DNA of 64,000 bases from positions 248,001 through 312,000 of the forward strand of contig NZ_JAUSQZ010000001.1 in the NCBI RefSeq assembly GCF_030811555.1, read 5' to 3'. Positions within the stretch are counted from its first letter, which is position 1. Every line of letters starts with the position of its first letter. The notes under the pieces were generated by a model. That model searched no databases and was not told the origin of the DNA. It saw only the letters and a list, made by a program, of their open reading frames with translations. The DNA is from Kineosporia succinea (lineage in GTDB: Bacteria > Actinomycetota > Actinomycetes > Actinomycetales > Kineosporiaceae). Shown piece after piece: positions 54,532 through 63,334 of the stretch. A program made the translations under genes and the position numbers.

Positions 54532-55104
54532 CTACTTCGAGATGTTGTGGCACTGGGTCGCGAGTGTTTTCCCGTTCGCAATGAACCGGGCGCACGCTCG
54601 TCCAGCGTGGGCCAAGGTGATGTCCTTGTTGAAAACATGACCAATCGGACTGTCGCCATACGAGGTGCACTTGCTCACCATCGGACTCTTCCGCGAGCGG
54701 TAAAGATCACCGCTCGTGTTGTAGTAACTGAAGGTGAACTGGTAGTTGCAGTAAATTCCACCCACGACGCCCGCCCCGACCAAATCTTCGACGTTGGCAT
54801 CCTCGCGAGTGATCTTGAGCTTGCTGCCCTTGATCGAATGTCCCAGGTAGCCACCCGGCCAGCAGACCTTCTGCCCAAAGACCGTCGCGCAAGCGGATCC
54901 GAACCACTGGTACCCCACCGCACTGGCCGTCGAGTAGTCGCCTGCTGCCGCCGCCCGAACAGCACCCTTGACTACCGGGAGGCTTGCCGCCTGAGCTCCT
55001 GTCGACGACACGATTGCAGACAACGACAGAGCCAAGACCAGAGCACATACTCCAGCAATCCGTCTGAACAATTTACCCATACCTCCCGCATCGGGCACAG
55101 GCAT
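54532..55104 (-). CDS. Secreted small protein with six cysteines, function unknown
   Basis: A 190-residue protein with a clear signal peptide (GKLFRRIAGVCALVLALSLS then ending near GAQA|ASLP). The mature part holds six cysteines (SAC, KVC, IYC, SKC, RAC, TQC), enough for three disulfides, and many Gly, Tyr and Ser residues. I recognise no family. Start at 55104 has GGAAGGG upstream; ATG 55080 is an alternative. Sample lines here count 55-62% G+C, lower than the flanking genes, and it interrupts a conserved gene order, so it may be acquired. Confidence 0.75.
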   Translation of the reverse strand: MPVPDAGGMGKLFRRIAGVCALVLALSLSAIVSSTGAQAASLPVVKGAVRAAAAGDYSTASAVGYQWFGSACATVFGQKVCWPGGYLGHSIKGSKLKITREDANVEDLVGAGVVGGIYCNYQFTFSYYNTSGDLYRSRKSPMVSKCTSYGDSPIGHVFNKDITLAHAGRACARFIANGKTLATQCHNISK

Positions 55105-55239
55105 CCCTGTGCCCTTCCGAACACTTCGGAGGCTGCGCCGAAGTGCGGGGGATACGGTACGAACCAGACAAGCGAAAATCCATCGAAAGCGAACTTTGCC
55201 ACACTGAGACTGAAATCGGAAAGGTGGCTGACTCGGCCC

Positions 55240-55968
55240 CTACGGGGTAGAGCTTTCCTCGTTCACCTGGCTAGCTTCCGCGACAGTGACAGGAACGCGT
55301 CTGAGTACCTGCCACATGCCCCAGACGGCCAGGGCGAATAAAGGGATGCCAAGCACAAAACCGTTGAGGAGGCCTAGAAGTACTGCCTGATCGGCGATGC
55401 TGAGCGGCACCTGTACGGCCAGACGGAGCACGAACAGGCTGATAAAGATCCAGGTTGCATGAACGTACGCGCGGTAACGGGCCCTGTCAGACCGCCACGC
55501 GAACATCTCACCGGTCAGCGGGCCGGCGAAGACCCCGACCAGCGGCCAACGAACGGCGACAGAAATCATGCCGAGGAGTGCCGAGCCCCCGTTCTTCAGG
55601 ATTCCCCAAAGGAAGACGTCAGATGCTCGACCGGTCTGGTGCGCCGCCCATGCTCCCAGGCCGATGCCCATAGCCCCAGAAATCACCTGGACCGGTGGCT
55701 CCCGTCGCACGAGCCGCACGATCAGTAGGACGGCCAAAGGCGCCAGAGCTGAATAAACGGAGGTGCGGAGATCCTGGGTGATGGCGTAGGCGATGGAGAA
55801 GACCGTGTACGGAAGTACCGACTCAATGACCCCTCTAGGGCCACCGATCGCCTTCTGCAGGTCGAACTCGGCGGCCACGGCCGCCCCGAACTTGCCCTTG
55901 CCGACCCGTTCCGCCGCGTGCTCAGCCTGTTCCGTCACCTGATGATGATCCCCCGGGGAGCCGGTCAT
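55240..55968 (-). CDS. DUF3159-family membrane protein
   Basis: A 242-residue membrane protein with about six hydrophobic segments (VLPYTVFSIAYAI, APLAVLLIVRLV, GAMGIGLGAWAAH, WIFISLFVLRLAVQV, NGFVLGIPLFALAVWGM). DUF3159 members are actinobacterial and sit next to the OB-fold gene, as in Rv2693c; function unknown. The start overlaps the OB-fold gene stop by one base. The 3' third is less G+C-rich than the rest. Confidence 0.88.
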   Translation of the reverse strand: MTGSPGDHHQVTEQAEHAAERVGKGKFGAAVAAEFDLQKAIGGPRGVIESVLPYTVFSIAYAITQDLRTSVYSALAPLAVLLIVRLVRREPPVQVISGAMGIGLGAWAAHQTGRASDVFLWGILKNGGSALLGMISVAVRWPLVGVFAGPLTGEMFAWRSDRARYRAYVHATWIFISLFVLRLAVQVPLSIADQAVLLGLLNGFVLGIPLFALAVWGMWQVLRRVPVTVAEASQVNEESSTP

Positions 55969-56465
55969 CAGCTACCGGAACCCGGCACGAGCTCGTACTT
56001 CGGGTTGAAGATGGTGGCGGTGCCGCTGGCCTCGCAGACCACGCCCTGCACCCGGATGCGGCGGCCCGGCTCGACCCCGCCGATGTGGCGCCGGCCCAGC
56101 CAGACCACGGAGATGCTGCCACTGCCGTCGTAGAGCTCGGCGACCAGCGCCGGGACCCCGGCGCGGGGGCGCAGCGTGACCGCCCGGAGCGTGCCGCAGA
56201 CCATGGCCGGCTGGCGGCCCTTGAGCTGCGCGATCGGCGTGCCCCCGAGACGGTGGGCCTGCTCGCGCTCCTCGTCGGCGTGCACGACACTCTGCGGCGC
56301 GGTGAACCGGGCCAGGGCGCGACGGAGGCCGAAGCGCTCGGCCGTCTTGGTGTCTACCGGCACGATCGTCGCCTGATCACCGGTGATCTGCTTGCTCACG
56401 GATTTCAGCGTACCCATCCCGGACCCGCTCTCCGCCCGCTCCCCGTGTTCCGGAAGAGTGGCCAT
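55968..56465 (-). CDS. OB-fold nucleic-acid-binding domain protein
   Basis: A 165-residue protein. The C-terminal half (residues about 85-160) has an OB-fold pattern: AMVCGTLRAVTLRPRAGVPA, ISVVWLGRRHIGGVEPGRRI and VQGVVCEASG. Such proteins bind single-stranded nucleic acid, but this family (Rv2694c position) has no known role. I place the start at the ATG at 56465; ATG 56417 (MGTLKSVSK) is an alternative. Confidence 0.85.
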   Translation of the reverse strand: MATLPEHGERAESGSGMGTLKSVSKQITGDQATIVPVDTKTAERFGLRRALARFTAPQSVVHADEEREQAHRLGGTPIAQLKGRQPAMVCGTLRAVTLRPRAGVPALVAELYDGSGSISVVWLGRRHIGGVEPGRRIRVQGVVCEASGTATIFNPKYELVPGSGS

Positions 56466-56635
56466 CAGCACTCTTTCCTGCTCTGGCGAACTCCTGCTCA
56501 ACAAGGTAATTCAGAATTTATTCCCGAACGTGCAGGGAACCTTGATCATTTCTTGACGCATCCGGAAGAGCCCCGGGACGTCCGGATCGATACCGGTGCC
56601 GGTCAGATTCAGCCGGACGGCCCACCGCACACGAA

Positions 56636-56681
56636 GGGCGGGCCGGGCGTCGCACCACTGGCGACGACGCCCGGCCCGCCC
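56636..56681. terminator. 17-bp hairpin downstream of DUF3710 gene
   Basis: GGGCGGGCCGGGCGTCG pairs with its complement around a 12-base loop, 19 bases past the DUF3710 stop on the minus strand. Confidence 0.85.
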
Positions 56682-56699
56682 CGCGGGTGAGGAAGCGGT

Positions 56700-57455
56700 T
56701 CAGCGGACCTCGGTGATCTCCGGACCGCGCTCCGGCGGGCGCAGCGTGTCGTTGCCCTCGGCCGGCTCGCCCTCGCCCTCGGCGGGCTGGGCGTTCTCGG
56801 GCAGGCGCAGCGGCAGCAGCTCGCGCGGGGCCATCGCCTCGGCGCCACGCACCACCACCACGTCACGCACCAGGTTCTCGAGCTCGAGCGCCTTCTGCTC
56901 GTCGAGGGCCGCGGCACCGTGGAACACGGCGCGCAGGAACCAGCGCGGGCCGTCGACCCCGGAGAAGCGGGCGGGCTGCAGCACGGTGCGGCCGTCGGGG
57001 GTGCGCGCGGGAACCTTGGCGAGCAGCTCGCGGCCGAAGACGCCGGGGACGTCGTCGACCTCACCGCCCTGGCGGCTCACGCTGGCGGCGATCTCGCCGC
57101 GGATCTCGTCCCAGATGCCGGAGGTGCGCGGCGCGGCGAAGGCCTGCAGCTGCACCGCGGAGTCGTCGAGCTGCACGGTCGCGGCGATGACCTTGCTGGT
57201 CTCCTCCTCGATCTCCAGGCGCAGCTGGATGGTGCCCTCCTTGGCGGGCAGCCGGATCGCGCCGAGATCGATGTACGTCTCCTCGGCGTCGGCCTCGGAC
57301 TCGTCCCAGGGGCCCTTCGACCGGTCGTAGACGTCGGTGAGCGCGGCCGGGGAGGCGGACTCCTCCGAGTCCTCCTCCGGCTGCGTCGAGGCCACGTCCT
57401 GGGCCTCGTCGACGCCGGAGGCGTCGTCCCCCTTGTTGCGTCGGAACCAGCTCAT
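56700..57455 (-). CDS. DUF3710-family protein
   Basis: A 251-residue acidic soluble protein (Rv2696c position). The N-terminus MSWFRRNKGDDA and acidic low-complexity stretch lead into YIDLGAIRLPAKEGTIQLRL and GPRWFLRAVFHGAAA, typical of DUF3710. Function unknown. Its ATG overlaps the dut stop (ATGA). Confidence 0.9.
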   Translation of the reverse strand: MSWFRRNKGDDASGVDEAQDVASTQPEEDSEESASPAALTDVYDRSKGPWDESEADAEETYIDLGAIRLPAKEGTIQLRLEIEEETSKVIAATVQLDDSAVQLQAFAAPRTSGIWDEIRGEIAASVSRQGGEVDDVPGVFGRELLAKVPARTPDGRTVLQPARFSGVDGPRWFLRAVFHGAAALDEQKALELENLVRDVVVVRGAEAMAPRELLPLRLPENAQPAEGEGEPAEGNDTLRPPERGPEITEVR

Positions 57456-57979
57456 CAGTGTTCTCCTCGTTGCGTTCGGAGCCCCGTGGACCCGAAGCCG
57501 CCTTCACCGCGGGCGGAGCCCGGCAGCCGCTCGGCCGGGACGAAGTACGCCCGGCTCACCGCCTGGATCACCAGCTGGGCGATCCGGTCTCCCCGCTTCA
57601 GCTCGACCGCGGTCTCGCGGTCGGTGTTCAGCAGCGTGACCCTGATCTCACCGCGGTATCCCGCATCGACCGTGCCGGGTGCGTTGACCACCGTCAACCC
57701 GTGACGGGCGGCCAGACCCGACCGAGGGTGCACGAACGCGGCGTACCCGTCGGGCAGGGCGATCGCGACCCCCGTGCCGACCGTGCGGCGCTCGCCCGGT
57801 GCCAGCGTCACGTCTTCCGACGTGACCAGATCGGCACCGGCGTCGCCGGGATGGGAGTAACCAGGGACGGGGAGGTCCGGGTGCAGCCGCTGCAGCAGCA
57901 CCTCGACCTGGCCGGGCTCGAAGCCCGGCCCGGCGGGGCCACCGTCGGGAGCGCCGGCCGGCGCGGAAGACGTGCTCAC
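57455..57979 (-). CDS. dut: Deoxyuridine 5'-triphosphate nucleotidohydrolase
   Basis: A 174-residue trimeric dUTPase that hydrolyses dUTP to dUMP and PPi. All five motifs can be seen: AGADLVTSED, HPRSGLAARHG, VNAPGTVDAGYRGEI, RGDRIAQLVIQ and the C-terminal GSARGEGGFGSTG. GTG start at 57979. Gene pair with DUF3710 as in M. tuberculosis. Confidence 0.96.
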   Translation of the reverse strand: MSTSSAPAGAPDGGPAGPGFEPGQVEVLLQRLHPDLPVPGYSHPGDAGADLVTSEDVTLAPGERRTVGTGVAIALPDGYAAFVHPRSGLAARHGLTVVNAPGTVDAGYRGEIRVTLLNTDRETAVELKRGDRIAQLVIQAVSRAYFVPAERLPGSARGEGGFGSTGLRTQRGEH

Positions 57980-58051
57980 GGTGGAACAGCCTAGCCAGAG
58001 CGCCGCACCACCTGGCGCACACTCCGGATCCGGGCGTGGGAAGCTGATTTC

Positions 58052-58513
58052 ATGAGCTCGGATCAGCAGCAGAAGGCCAAGGTCAAGCGCCTCGAGGAGT
58101 CCCTGTCGCCGTCACCGGCGATGTGGTTCGTCTTCGTGCTGCTGGGCGCATCGTTCGGGCTCATCCCCGGGCCGATCAACACCACCGTGGCCCTGGTGAC
58201 CAGCGTGCTCTGCGTCGTGCTCACGGTGGGGCTGGTGGTGGGCTTCACCCCACGCCTGAGCCTCGCCAAGGGGGTCTTCGCGGCCGGTCGCGCCAAGGTG
58301 CCGGCCTCCCTGGTGGCGAAGGTCGAGCCGCTCGACGCCGCGCAGATGCGCGCCGCGCACGGCGTCGACCTGGACGCCCGGGCCTACCTGTGCACCCGGG
58401 CGTGGGTGCGCACGGGGATCAGGGTCACGCTCGACGATCCGGCCGACCCCACCCCGTACTGGCTGATCTCGACCCGCCGGCCGCAGGAGTGGGTGCGGGC
58501 GCTGGGCTCGTGA
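58052..58513 (+). CDS. DUF3093-family membrane protein
   Basis: A 153-residue protein with two hydrophobic segments (WFVFVLLGASFGLIPGP, TTVALVTSVLCVVLTVGLVV) and a soluble C-terminal half ending YWLISTRRPQEWVRALG, characteristic of DUF3093 (Rv2698 position). Function unknown. Divergent from dut. Confidence 0.9.
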   Translation: MSSDQQQKAKVKRLEESLSPSPAMWFVFVLLGASFGLIPGPINTTVALVTSVLCVVLTVGLVVGFTPRLSLAKGVFAAGRAKVPASLVAKVEPLDAAQMRAAHGVDLDARAYLCTRAWVRTGIRVTLDDPADPTPYWLISTRRPQEWVRALGS

Positions 58514-58540
58514 CGAGCCCGCGCCCACCGCTCACACGGC

Positions 58541-58564
58541 CCTGATCAGGAGAGCCTGATCAGG
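58541..58564. terminator. Hairpin between convergent DUF3093 and DUF4193 genes
   Basis: Two copies of CCTGATCAGG separated by AGAG form a 10-bp stem; each arm is also a palindrome. It overlaps the DUF4193 stop codon. Confidence 0.7.
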
Positions 58565-58859
58565 CGGCGCACTCCTTGCAGATGAGCTGGCCGTTCTTCT
58601 CGCCCGCCAGCTGGCTGCGGTGGTGCACCAGGAAACAGCTCATGCAGGTGAACTCGTCGGCCTGCCGAGGCAGGACCCGGACCGAGAGCTCCTCGTTGGA
58701 GAGGTCGGCACCGGGCAGCTCGAAGCCTTCGGCCGCCTCGGTCTCGTCCTCGTCGACCGAGCCGGTCGACTTGTCCACGCGACGGGCCTTGAGCTCCTCG
58801 AGCGAGTCCTCGTTGAGGTCGTCGTCGGTCTTGCGCGGCGCGTCGTAGTCGGTTGCCAT
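58560..58859 (-). CDS. DUF4193-family zinc-ribbon-like protein
   Basis: A 99-residue protein with an acidic N-terminal half (DDDLNEDSLEELKARR) and a C-terminal zinc-ribbon-like pair of CxxC motifs (FTCMSCFLVHH and ICKECAA). Family is actinobacterial (Rv2699c position), function unknown. Confidence 0.92.
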   Translation of the reverse strand: MATDYDAPRKTDDDLNEDSLEELKARRVDKSTGSVDEDETEAAEGFELPGADLSNEELSVRVLPRQADEFTCMSCFLVHHRSQLAGEKNGQLICKECAA

Positions 58860-59456
58860 TGTTAGGTCACGCTCCGGTGTGTGGAACCCACGAGGACGTG
58901 CCCTGCTCCCGATGCCGCCGGCGGCGGGACCGGTCGAGGTCGCGTTTCCCCCATGAGAACGGGATTGCTGGTCGTTGCCGATGGTGCGGTGGTGCTGTCT
59001 TACGCCGAGGTGACGGTGCCCGCGCCCTGCACATCAAGGTCGGTGCCGCCGGACTGTGGACTAACGCGCCCGGAGCCTGATTTGTGCCCGCTCTCTGCGG
59101 CAGGGATTGTGCACCAGTCCAGCGCCGTTGGCCATACCGCCACCCCGGGAGATCGACACAATTTCCCGTCACAGTGCGGATGACCCCTCACCCTGTGTCG
59201 CTGGACGTGGCCCCTAACGGGTGGTCGTCACGAAATGTTCCCGCACCGGTCGGCTCCCGTCACACCGGCACCCGTTCCGGTCACCCCGCGTGGAACGTAG
59301 AGTGTCGGGCGGTGCAGTGCGCCTCACAGTCGACCCACGGCCTGTTCGCAGCCGGAATTCACTCGTGGGACACACCATGCACCAGCGCCGGTGGAGATGG
59401 CCCCCGTCGTTGAAGGGCCCGCCGGCCTGTCCGGTGGGCGAGTGAGGGAGAAGTGA
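58860..59456. other. 597-base gap, no gene recognised
   Basis: Divergent region between DUF4193 and the 76-aa gene. Short frames on both strands lack ribosome sites and recognisable domains. AACGTAGAGTGT at about 59295 resembles a -10 region for the 76-aa gene. In M. tuberculosis a membrane gene (Rv2700) occupies this place; none is seen here. Confidence 0.5.
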
Positions 59457-59687
59457 ATGAGCGAGTTCGTCGCGCAGATCAGGGGCCGTGCGGCAGAGGC
59501 GCTGACCTGGCTCCAGCAGGCTCAGGCCAGCGGGGACGAATATCTCGTCAATGTCTCGCTCGACCAGATCGAGTCGATCGCCCGGGTGGCGGCCGACCAC
59601 CAGATCCCCCTCGAGGGGGTGGCCGAGTCGCTCAGCGCCTACGGCCTGCGGATCCCCCAGGGCCGCCCCGACGCGGCGACGGCCTGA
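59457..59687 (+). CDS. Small hypothetical protein (76 aa)
   Basis: A 76-residue acidic, helical protein (FVAQIRGRAAEALTWLQQAQ, VNVSLDQIESIARVAADHQI). GGGAGAAG just before the ATG and even codon bias support a real gene. No family recognised; no signal peptide or membrane segment. Confidence 0.65.
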   Translation: MSEFVAQIRGRAAEALTWLQQAQASGDEYLVNVSLDQIESIARVAADHQIPLEGVAESLSAYGLRIPQGRPDAATA

Positions 59688-59718
59688 GCGACCCGCAGTC
59701 ACCGCGGTGACAACCGGT

Positions 59719-60567
59719 TCACACCGGGTCGGAGTCGGCGTCCAGCTGCCCGAGGACGTCGCAGAGCCCCTCCACGAGGGGTGACGCCGCTCCGACGACC
59801 ATCGCCCCACCGGCTGGGGCCCCGCGCAGGCCGCTCACCGTTCCACCGGCCTCGGTGAGCACGAGCACCGCGGCGGCGATGTCCCAGACGTTCACCCCCC
59901 GCTCGTAGTAGGCGTCGACCGTGCCGGTCGCCACGCCGCACAGGTCGAGCGACGCACTGCCGATCCGCCGGATGTCGCGGATAGTGGGCAGCAGCCCCGT
60001 CAGCACCCGGGCCTGGCCGGCCCGCCGCGCCGCGGCGTAGCCGAAGCCGGTGGCCACCAGGGCCTGTCCCAGCTCCGGAGGAGCCCCCAGCGCCAGCGTG
60101 CGGGCCGGGGAGCCGTCGCCGGGGGTCAGCTGCGCCCCCAGTCCGCGCCCGGCCGTCCAGGTGTCACCGGTGGCCGGGTTGTGCACGCAGGCCGCGACCG
60201 GGGTCCAGGCGCCGTCCACCGTCGGGTCGCCCTCGACCACGGCCACGCTCACCGCGTAGGCGTCGATGCCGTAGCGGTAGTTCACGGTGCCGTCGATCGG
60301 GTCGAGCACCCAGGTCAGGCCGGAGTCGCCGGGCTGGTAGCCGTTCTCCTCGCCGAGCAGGCCGTCGTTCGGCCGCACCGCCGCGATGCGCTCGCGCAGC
60401 AGCCGCTCCACGGCCCGGTCCATCGCCGTGACGATGTCGGTCTCGGTCGACTTGGTGGCGGTCACCTCCCGGGCGGCCGGGTCGTCGGCCAGACCGGCCC
60501 GGATCAGGTCTCCCCCGGCCCGGGCCACCTCCTCGGCGAGCCCGCGCAGGGCCCGGGCGTCACTCAC
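59719..60567 (-). CDS. Inositol monophosphatase-family phosphatase (SuhB-like)
   Basis: A 282-residue Mg-dependent phosphatase. The metal-binding motifs are LLGEENGYQ, WVLDPIDGTVNY (about residues 88-99) and GVNVWDIAAAVLVLTEAGG. Family members hydrolyse inositol-1-phosphate, histidinol-phosphate or related substrates. GTG at 60567 overlaps the ferrochelatase stop (GTGA), so the two are cotranscribed. Rv2701c (suhB) has the same position in M. tuberculosis. Confidence 0.92.
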   Translation of the reverse strand: MSDARALRGLAEEVARAGGDLIRAGLADDPAAREVTATKSTETDIVTAMDRAVERLLRERIAAVRPNDGLLGEENGYQPGDSGLTWVLDPIDGTVNYRYGIDAYAVSVAVVEGDPTVDGAWTPVAACVHNPATGDTWTAGRGLGAQLTPGDGSPARTLALGAPPELGQALVATGFGYAAARRAGQARVLTGLLPTIRDIRRIGSASLDLCGVATGTVDAYYERGVNVWDIAAAVLVLTEAGGTVSGLRGAPAGGAMVVGAASPLVEGLCDVLGQLDADSDPV

Positions 60568-61703
60568 CGCGTCACCTCGGCCGGGGCCGCGGCGGACGAC
60601 GTGTCGATCGGCAGCACCCAGTCCACGCCGCAGGCCGCGGGCTTGTCCGGGTTGCGCAGGTTGGCGCAGCACCCGGCCGGGCAGACGTCGTGCCAGGGGC
60701 CGGAACCGGCCTGCGAGCCGCGCTCGGGGTTCTCGCCGCGCTCGGCCGCCGCCCGCTCCACCACCAGCGAGGCCAGCATCGCGGCGAAGGCGGTGGCCCG
60801 GCCCGACGTGGCGGCCCGCACGAACGGCAGGTCGAGGCCCTGGGCGATCTCCTCGGCCTCGGTGTCGAGGTCGAACACGACCTCCATGTGGTCGCTGACG
60901 AACCCGATCGGGACGCAGACCACGCCCGGCACGCCGGCGTTCTTCAGCCCGGCCAGGTGGTCGCCGATGTCCGGCTCCAGCCAGGGCTGCGACGGCGGGC
61001 CGGAGCGCGAGCAGTAGACCAGGTCCCACTCCGGCACCGTGTCCACCGCGAGCAGCGACAGCACCGCCTCGCAGGCCTCGCGGTGCGTCTTCGTGTAGGC
61101 GTTGCCCTGCGGGCCGGACGCGTCGTCCATGGCATCCGGGATCGAGTGCGTCACGAAGGCGATGTGCGAGCCGGTGGGCACTGTGCCGAGGGCCTCGGTG
61201 ATCGACTCGGCGATCGGGCTGAGGAACCCGTCCTGGTCGAAGTAGTGACGGATCTTGTCGACCCGCATCGAGCGGCCCTCGCGGGACAGCGTGATCAGGG
61301 CCTCGGCCAGGTCCTCGCGGTACTGGCGGCAGCCCGAGTAGCTGGGATAGGCGCTGGTCACGACGGCGAGCACCCGGCGGGCGCCGTTCTCGTGCGCCTC
61401 GCGCAGCACGTCGGTGGTGAAGGGGGCCCAGTTGCGGTTGCCCCAGTAGACCGGGGTCTGGTCGAGGTCGACCCCGGCGGCGGTCAGCTGCTCGCGCAGG
61501 TTGGCCAGCAGCGCCCGGTTCTCGTCGTTGATCGGGCTGCGCCCGCCGAAGTGCATGTAGTGCTCGGACACCTCGAGCAACCGCTCCCGCGGGATGCCCC
61601 GGCCCCGGGTCACGTTCTCCAGGAACGGCATCACCTCGTCGGGAGCCTCGGGGCCGCCGAAGGACAGCAGGAGGACGGCGTCGTACGGCTTCAAGGAGCT
61701 CAC
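60564..61703 (-). CDS. hemH: Ferrochelatase (coproporphyrin ferrochelatase, [2Fe-2S] type)
   Basis: A 379-residue ferrochelatase. In organisms with HemQ it inserts iron into coproporphyrin III. Conserved parts: YDAVLLLSFGGPEAPDEVMP, TSAYPSYSGCRQY, the active His in IAFVTHSIPDAM, and SDHMEVVFDLD. The C-terminus CPAGCCANLRNPDKPAACG supplies three to four cysteines for the [2Fe-2S] cluster found in actinobacterial ferrochelatases. GTG start at 61703. Confidence 0.94.
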   Translation of the reverse strand: MSSLKPYDAVLLLSFGGPEAPDEVMPFLENVTRGRGIPRERLLEVSEHYMHFGGRSPINDENRALLANLREQLTAAGVDLDQTPVYWGNRNWAPFTTDVLREAHENGARRVLAVVTSAYPSYSGCRQYREDLAEALITLSREGRSMRVDKIRHYFDQDGFLSPIAESITEALGTVPTGSHIAFVTHSIPDAMDDASGPQGNAYTKTHREACEAVLSLLAVDTVPEWDLVYCSRSGPPSQPWLEPDIGDHLAGLKNAGVPGVVCVPIGFVSDHMEVVFDLDTEAEEIAQGLDLPFVRAATSGRATAFAAMLASLVVERAAAERGENPERGSQAGSGPWHDVCPAGCCANLRNPDKPAACGVDWVLPIDTSSAAAPAEVTR

Positions 61704-61990
61704 GGATAGATCCTGCCAAGTCGCTGCCCCGGGCGCGCGTCCGGGTGGGCACGGGTCAGCGTGTCGCCGGACGGCGGGCCCCGCCCCCGCGTCCATAATC
61801 GGGTTCGCCTCCCCGACAACCACACAACGTGATTTCATCGGCACCCAGGTCACGTAGGACACTGGGCGCTCAGCTGTGGATCCGGGCCGATCATCGAATT
61901 CGGTGCCGACTCGCCCAGCCATGTGCTTCGCCGATGGGGTACGAAGTGGCACAGTCTTCTCGCAGGTCGCGTTTGCCGGAGGGAGTGAAC

Positions 61991-63280
61991 ATGGAAGATC
62001 TTTCGCTCGTCGGCGTACACGAAGACGGAGAACACCTTCTCGTCGCGGGGCCGAACGGCCAGCGCTTCCGGTTACGGGTGGACGACGCGTTGCGCGCCGC
62101 GATCCGCCGCGACCGCGCCCGTCTGAGCCAGATCCAGATCGAGTCGGAGGGCCGCCTGCGCCCGCGCGAGATCCAGGCGCGCATCCGCGCCGGTGAGACC
62201 GCGGAAGAGGTGGCCGAGGCGGCCGGCCTGTCGCTGGAGCACGTGCGCAAGTACGAGGGCCCGGTCCTGGCCGAGCGCGGTTACCTGGCCGAGCAGGCCC
62301 GCCGGGTGCGGGTGCGGCGGGGTGGCGGCGCCGAGTCGCTGTCGCTCGACGACACCGTCACCGAACGCCTGCAGGCCCGCGAGGTCGACTCCTCGTCCAT
62401 CACCTGGGACGCGTGGCGGGGCGACGACGGCCTCTGGGTGCTCGCGCTCGAGTTCATCGCGGGTTCCACGCTGCGTCAGGCCCGCTGGCTCTACAACGCC
62501 AGCCTGCGTCACGTCACCGCCCACAACGACGAGGCCCGCTGGCTCACCGAGGACGAGCCACAGGCCGCCGACCCGGCGCCGCCCACCTCGCCCACCGGCA
62601 TGCGCCGCCTGAACTCGGTGAACCCCGGGCGCGGCGGCGACCGCCCGTACGACCAGGAGCAGGGCGTCGTGGCCCGGCCCGCCTACGAGGAACCGGCCGC
62701 CGTCAACCTGCTCGACACGCTGCGCGAGCGCCGGGGCCGTCGCAGCCGCGCGCTCAGTGAGGACGACGACCGCACCGGTCACGCCGACCCGGTGCGCGAG
62801 GCGATCGACTCGCTGCTCAACCGCACCGACGCGATGGGTGAGCCGCCGGCCGCCCACCCGGCGCGCTCGCGTCCCCAGGACGCACGCGACGGTGAGGTGC
62901 TGGTGCTGCCCGACGCCGAGTCGATGTACGACCTCGACAGCATCGACACCGACCCCGACGAGGACGACGCCCCGGTGGCCCGTCCCGAGGCGCGGACCCC
63001 CGAGCGGGGTGACCGCGACAAGCTCGACCGCGACCGTTCCGAGCGGGAACGCTCGGAACGCGAGCGGGAACGCGCCGAGCGGGAACGCCGGGAGCGGGCC
63101 GAACGCGAGCGCGCCGAACTGGAGAACGACGACACCGACGGTGACGCCGCCGCAGAGGCCGCCGAGCCGGAGCAGACCCCGGTGCCCGCCGGGCGCCGTC
63201 CCTCGGCCGGCAGCCGCAAGCAGCGGCGGGCGAGCGTTCCCTCGTGGGACGACATCGTTTTCGGCCAGCGGCGCGACTGA
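61991..63280 (+). CDS. sepH: Cell division protein SepH (DUF3071)
   Basis: A 429-residue SepH, which stimulates FtsZ assembly during septum formation in Streptomyces and mycobacteria. The N-terminal DUF3071 domain with a helix-turn-helix (LRPREIQARIRAGETAEEVA then AAGLSLEHVRKYEGPV) is intact. A long disordered middle follows. A highly charged Arg/Glu stretch (about 345-378) and the conserved C-terminal RASVPSWDDIVFGQRRD complete it. ATG at 61991 with GGAGTG upstream. Confidence 0.94.
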   Translation: MEDLSLVGVHEDGEHLLVAGPNGQRFRLRVDDALRAAIRRDRARLSQIQIESEGRLRPREIQARIRAGETAEEVAEAAGLSLEHVRKYEGPVLAERGYLAEQARRVRVRRGGGAESLSLDDTVTERLQAREVDSSSITWDAWRGDDGLWVLALEFIAGSTLRQARWLYNASLRHVTAHNDEARWLTEDEPQAADPAPPTSPTGMRRLNSVNPGRGGDRPYDQEQGVVARPAYEEPAAVNLLDTLRERRGRRSRALSEDDDRTGHADPVREAIDSLLNRTDAMGEPPAAHPARSRPQDARDGEVLVLPDAESMYDLDSIDTDPDEDDAPVARPEARTPERGDRDKLDRDRSERERSERERERAERERRERAERERAELENDDTDGDAAAEAAEPEQTPVPAGRRPSAGSRKQRRASVPSWDDIVFGQRRD

Positions 63281-63295
63281 GGTTTCCGGAGCCGA

Positions 63296-63333
63296 CCACC
63301 TCCGACGAGGGACGCGTCCCTCGTCGGAGGTGG
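63296..63333. terminator. Perfect 38-bp palindrome between convergent genes
   Basis: CCACCTCCGACGAGGGACG and exact complement, between sepH and the phosphodiesterase gene; bidirectional terminator. Confidence 0.88.
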
Positions 63334-63334
63334 A

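Noticed and set aside
54532-55104. Lipoprotein reading of the secreted six-cysteine protein
   Set aside because: The cysteine in the signal region lies before the hydrophobic core ends and is not in a lipobox; cleavage after GAQA is more likely.
58867-59413. Several 60-110-codon frames in the gap before the 76-aa gene
   Set aside because: No ribosome sites, no codon bias in one frame, and frames overlap on both strands.
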